NCBI GenBank assembly: GCA_018262385.1
Contig: JAGSPQ010000266.1
Span: forward strand, 1-5,830
Direction: 5' to 3'
Length of the DNA: 5,830 nt
DNA from: Myxococcaceae bacterium
Lineage (GTDB): Bacteria; Myxococcota; Myxococcia; Myxococcales; Myxococcaceae
Positions 5,195 to 5,830 of this stretch are shown here, piece by piece. A program made the translations under genes and the position numbers. Within the stretch, counting starts at the first letter, position 1; the number at the start of each line of letters is the position of its first letter. Below the pieces are notes generated by a model. That model had not been told where the DNA came from and did not search any database. It saw nothing but the letters and a program-made list of their open reading frames with translations.

Positions 5195-5830
5195 CCCGCA
5201 GGCGCTCTGGCTGTTGCTGGGGCTGCCGCTGATCTTCGTCTGGGCGTGGGTCGAGCGGAAGCGCCGGGCAGTGCTGCGCTTCTCCGCCGCATCCGCCCTC
5301 GTCGCGCAGGGCCGCGGCCTGCGCCCGTGGCTTTCGTGGCTGCTGCCGGTGATGCGCGTGGGCGGCGTCGCGCTGGCGATCGTCGCGCTCGCCCGCCCGC
5401 AAGAGCGCGACGCGCGGGTGCGAGACCTCTCAGTCGAAGGGATCGACATCATGATCGCCTTCGATCTGTCGACCTCGATGGAGGCCGCCGACTTCCGCCC
5501 CCAGAACCGGCTGCACGTGGCAAAGGACGTGCTGGTCGAGTTCCTCGGCGCGCGCAGCAACGATCGGATCGGCCTGGTCGTCTTCTCGGGCGGCGCCTAC
5601 ACCCAGGCGCCGCTGACCCTCGACTACGGGGTGCTGAAGGAAGTGGTGAAGCAGCTGCGCACCCGGGTGCTGGAGGACGGCACCGCGATCGGCGACGCGC
5701 TGGCGACCTCGCTCAACCGGCTGCGCGACTCGGACGCCAAGAGCCGGGTGGTGGTGCTGATCACCGACGGCGACAACAACGCCGGGAAGATCTCCCCCCT
5801 CGACGCCGCTGCCATGGGGAAGAGCCTGCG
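5166..5830 (+). CDS. batA: BatA, von Willebrand factor A domain membrane protein (cut by window edge)
   Basis: The first 221 codons are present, read from ATG 5166 inside the end of the BatD-like gene. Two hydrophobic segments, about residues 12-28 (ALWLLLGLPLIFVWAW) and 57-77, flank an Arg/Lys-rich stretch, as in BatA. The VWA domain starts at about 93 (GIDIMIAFDLSTSMEAADF). The metal-ion-dependent adhesion site is complete so far: D100, S102 and S104 (DxSxS), T173 in DGTAIGDALA, and D201 in LITDGDNN. The missing end should hold the rest of the VWA domain and a final membrane helix. In other bacteria BatA works with MoxR-type ATPases, BatB and BatD, and metal-dependent binding of a partner is the presumed role. 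No strong ribosome site precedes the ATG, which fits translational coupling to the preceding gene. Confidence 0.9.
   Translation, partial: MPNDLPNFNSPQALWLLLGLPLIFVWAWVERKRRAVLRFSAASALVAQGRGLRPWLSWLLPVMRVGGVALAIVALARPQERDARVRDLSVEGIDIMIAFDLSTSMEAADFRPQNRLHVAKDVLVEFLGARSNDRIGLVVFSGGAYTQAPLTLDYGVLKEVVKQLRTRVLEDGTAIGDALATSLNRLRDSDAKSRVVVLITDGDNNAGKISPLDAAAMGKSL

Noticed and set aside
4454..5560. 368-residue leftward open frame opposite the BatD-like and BatA genes
   Set aside because: It spans two well-supported genes on the other strand and has the Arg/Gly-rich composition of an antisense shadow.

Overview
This is a high-GC window from a Gram-negative bacterium. The base composition, the GTG and TTG start codons, the secreted and outer-envelope style proteins, and the mix of an RF2, an Fe-superoxide dismutase, a DUF4105/Lnb-type membrane protein and a Bat (VWA) cluster suggest a deltaproteobacterial or myxobacterial lineage (Myxococcota). 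That assignment is inference; no rRNA or other definitive marker is present. Coding density is very high: there is no gene-free stretch over 150 bases and no tRNA, rRNA, insertion sequence or CRISPR array.

Layout. Positions 1-1445 form a leftward run that begins at 1445: prfB (release factor 2, read through a programmed +1 frameshift), then four bases later a small exported six-cysteine protein (100-321), then the first codons of another exported protein that leaves the window at base 1. The prfB-sodB intergenic region (1446-1585) is divergent and carries a 22-base tandem repeat next to sodB. sodB (1586-2167, rightward) ends tail-to-tail, overlapping by 8 bases, with a leftward DUF4105/Lnb-like membrane protein (2160-3407). 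Upstream of that, also leftward, is an unrecognised 215-residue protein with a ribbon-helix-helix-like segment, a long Ala/Pro-rich linker and a charged C-terminal tail (3455-4102). A second divergent region (4103-4225) separates it from a rightward pair, a short BatD-like membrane protein (4226-5194) and BatA (5166 to beyond the window end). The two overlap by 29 bases and start a Bat/MoxR-type cluster.

How the genes work together. No single pathway links the whole window. The clearest functional unit is the BatD-like/BatA pair, membrane proteins with periplasmic or cytosolic partner domains that normally work with a MoxR AAA+ ATPase not seen here. prfB and the six-cysteine protein are close enough to be translationally coupled. 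sodB stands alone. I see housekeeping and envelope genes rather than an obvious new multi-gene system. The least explained items are the symmetric six-cysteine mini-protein, the RHH-linker protein and the tandem repeat before sodB.
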